Positions 6,694 to 7,316 of a stretch of DNA of 7,316 bases are shown here, in pieces. This stretch comes from Bacteroidales bacterium UBA1769 (GTDB lineage: Bacteria > Bacteroidota > Bacteroidia > Bacteroidales > UBA932), in the NCBI GenBank assembly GCA_002314725.1, contig DCGV01000012.1, positions 1-7,316 of the forward strand, in the 5' to 3' direction. Below the pieces are notes generated by a model. The model had not been told where the DNA came from. It saw only the letters and a program-made list of their open reading frames with translations, and made no database searches. Within the stretch, counting starts at the first letter, position 1, and every line of letters begins with the position of its first letter. The translations under genes were made by a program, and so were the position numbers.

Positions 6694-7178
6694 GGCACAA
6701 AAAAGACGTGGGAAAAAACCTTTGCTTACCCCGTCATCAGGCCTTGGCTGCCATTCAATCAGAATAAGCAACGCAGTCAGCCCACGTCAGGGATGATATA
6801 GAGTGTATTCCACGCTAAAGCGAAGACACTATCGTCACCACAAGTGGACGTCCCCGTTGCCACATCTCCTGATTGAAATTCAAATTGCCAAGTTTGATGA
6901 CAGAAGATTAACGTCAAGTAACGTCTAAATATGTTTGCCCACCCAACCCTTCAATCATCTTCCAAAGCAAAACCATTTCAGGTTTATACTCGAAAAAATG
7001 GTTAGTGGCTGACTGAGCAACGCGAATATACAAAAAATGATTGTTTCTGAGGAAATTTATCTATTATTTCAAAAGCACAATAAATTATTTGGCCAAATAT
7101 GAGCAACCAATCGAGTATATAGCTAAACAATAGTATTTGGCCAAACGAAAGTCATTTGATGTATTTGTGGCCAAATAA
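6694..7178. other. Intergenic region without a recognisable gene
   Basis: About 485 bases between the helix-turn-helix start and the groEL terminator. I find no credible coding frame, tRNA or rRNA. It holds the TTTGGCCAAA palindromes at 7086-7177. TAACGTC occurs twice exactly one helical turn apart (6909-6915 and 6919-6925). A GACGTGGG (6705-6712) and CCCACGTC (6781-6788) pair forms an 8-base inverted repeat flanking the longer TTG-start frame. A plus-strand TATGTTTG at 6930-6937 matches a -7 element but has no TTTG at the right distance and no gene ahead of it. The promoter for the helix-turn-helix gene must be here or within the first part of the region, but no element matches well. Confidence 0.6.
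7086..7177. repeat. Three copies of a TTTGGCCAAA palindrome
   Basis: Copy one is a perfect 14-base palindrome, TATTTGGCCAAATA (7086-7099). Copy two is TTTGGCCAAA (7136-7145). Copy three, TATTTGTGGCCAAATA (7162-7177), has one inserted T in the left half. Centres lie about 48 and 30 bases apart. All three are downstream of the groEL terminator in the groEL direction, so they would not be in most groEL mRNA. They could be protein-binding sites for a regulator or a small interspersed repeat; no known family is recognised. Confidence 0.65.
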
Positions 7179-7210
7179 AAAGGGCCGACAGAGTAATCTG
7201 CCGACCCTTT
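7179..7210 (-). terminator. Intrinsic terminator of groEL
   Basis: The minus-strand RNA forms a 14-base-pair stem (arms 7210-7197 and 7192-7179) around the four-base loop UUAC. All fourteen positions pair, two as G-U wobbles. The 3' arm runs straight into a U-rich stretch (UUUUUAUUU) that extends to 7173. In plus-strand RNA the two wobbles become A-C mismatches, so the structure is built for termination of the groEL strand. It lies 23 bases after the groEL stop codon. Confidence 0.87.
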
Positions 7211-7233
7211 ATTGACTATCTATTGCTACCGAA

Positions 7234-7316
7234 CTACATCATCCCGCCCATACCTGCTCCGGCTGGAGCTGCTGGTTCCGGCTGAGGGATGTCAACGATT
7301 GCGCACTCGGTGGTGA
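7234..7316 (-). CDS. groEL: GroEL chaperonin, C-terminal end (partial)
   Basis: Only the last 26 codons and the TAG stop (7234-7236) are inside the window; the gene continues beyond the right edge. The residues read TTECAIVDIPQPEPAAPAGA followed by GMGGMM. The TTEC(A/V)(I/V)VD segment is the conserved last strand of GroEL. The Pro/Ala linker and Gly-Gly-Met repeat form the flexible tail that projects into the folding chamber. GroEL is the cytoplasmic 60-kDa chaperonin working with GroES. The gene ends in its own strong terminator, so it is a separate transcription unit from the secretion cluster. Its proximity to the cluster probably reflects an insertion position and not a functional link. 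Confidence 0.96.
   Translation of the reverse strand, partial: TTECAIVDIPQPEPAAPAGAGMGGMM

Noticed and set aside
6705..6788. GACGTGGG ... CCCACGTC inverted repeat
   Set aside because: Eight bases separated by 68 is compatible with chance; kept only as a note in the intergenic entry.
6838..6862. CCACAAGTGG and GTGG...CCAC small inverted repeats around a GGACGTCC palindrome
   Set aside because: The arms are four bases and overlap in several ways; no consistent structure or gene context supports function.
6930..6937. Perfect TATGTTTG -7-like element on the plus strand
   Set aside because: There is no TTTG 19-21 bases upstream and no plus-strand gene downstream; it would run into the groEL terminator region antisense.

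Overview
The window looks like chromosomal DNA of a Bacteroidales bacterium (Bacteroides/Prevotella/Muribaculaceae-like). The evidence is a GroEL C-terminus ending in Gly-Met-Gly-Gly-Met-Met, a TTTG / xAnnTTTG promoter of the Bacteroidota type, the absence of clear Shine-Dalgarno sites, moderate-to-low G+C, and a peptidase-containing ABC transporter cluster with a double-glycine cargo. The genus cannot be fixed from this sequence. Every gene I can support lies on the minus strand, so transcription runs right to left.

Right to left: the last 26 codons of groEL enter at the right edge and end at a strong, strand-specific intrinsic terminator (7179-7210). About 485 bases without a gene follow (6694-7178). 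They carry three copies of a TTTGGCCAAA palindrome and a few short repeats. Next comes a small XRE-like helix-turn-helix gene (6451-6693). A 150-base gap after it holds an elaborate direct/inverted repeat of a CTGTCTCCA box (6356-6394), directly upstream of a plausible promoter.

The main body (6299 down to 88) is a compact operon-like run of five genes: a TolC-type outer-membrane channel, an HlyD-type periplasmic adaptor, a C39-peptidase ABC exporter (PCAT) with an intact catalytic triad and intact ATPase motifs, a 222-residue protein with a double-glycine leader, and a 149-residue protein with three predicted membrane segments. Together the first three form a complete type I secretion apparatus spanning both membranes. 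The PCAT should cut the leader from the 222-residue protein while exporting it. The last gene has the size, position and topology of a membrane immunity protein.

The point of interest is the cargo. Double-glycine exporters usually handle short peptides (bacteriocins or modified peptides), but here the mature product would be about 190 residues. It has a Gly-Thr-rich, Tyr/Cys-rich N-terminal part and a hydrophobic C-terminal part. No peptide-modifying enzyme is present. My reading is a self-contained contact-independent toxin/immunity system exporting a protein-sized, probably membrane-active antibacterial effector. The toxin and immunity roles are inference; the export machinery is not in doubt. 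No mobile-element genes, tRNAs, rRNAs or CRISPR arrays were seen.
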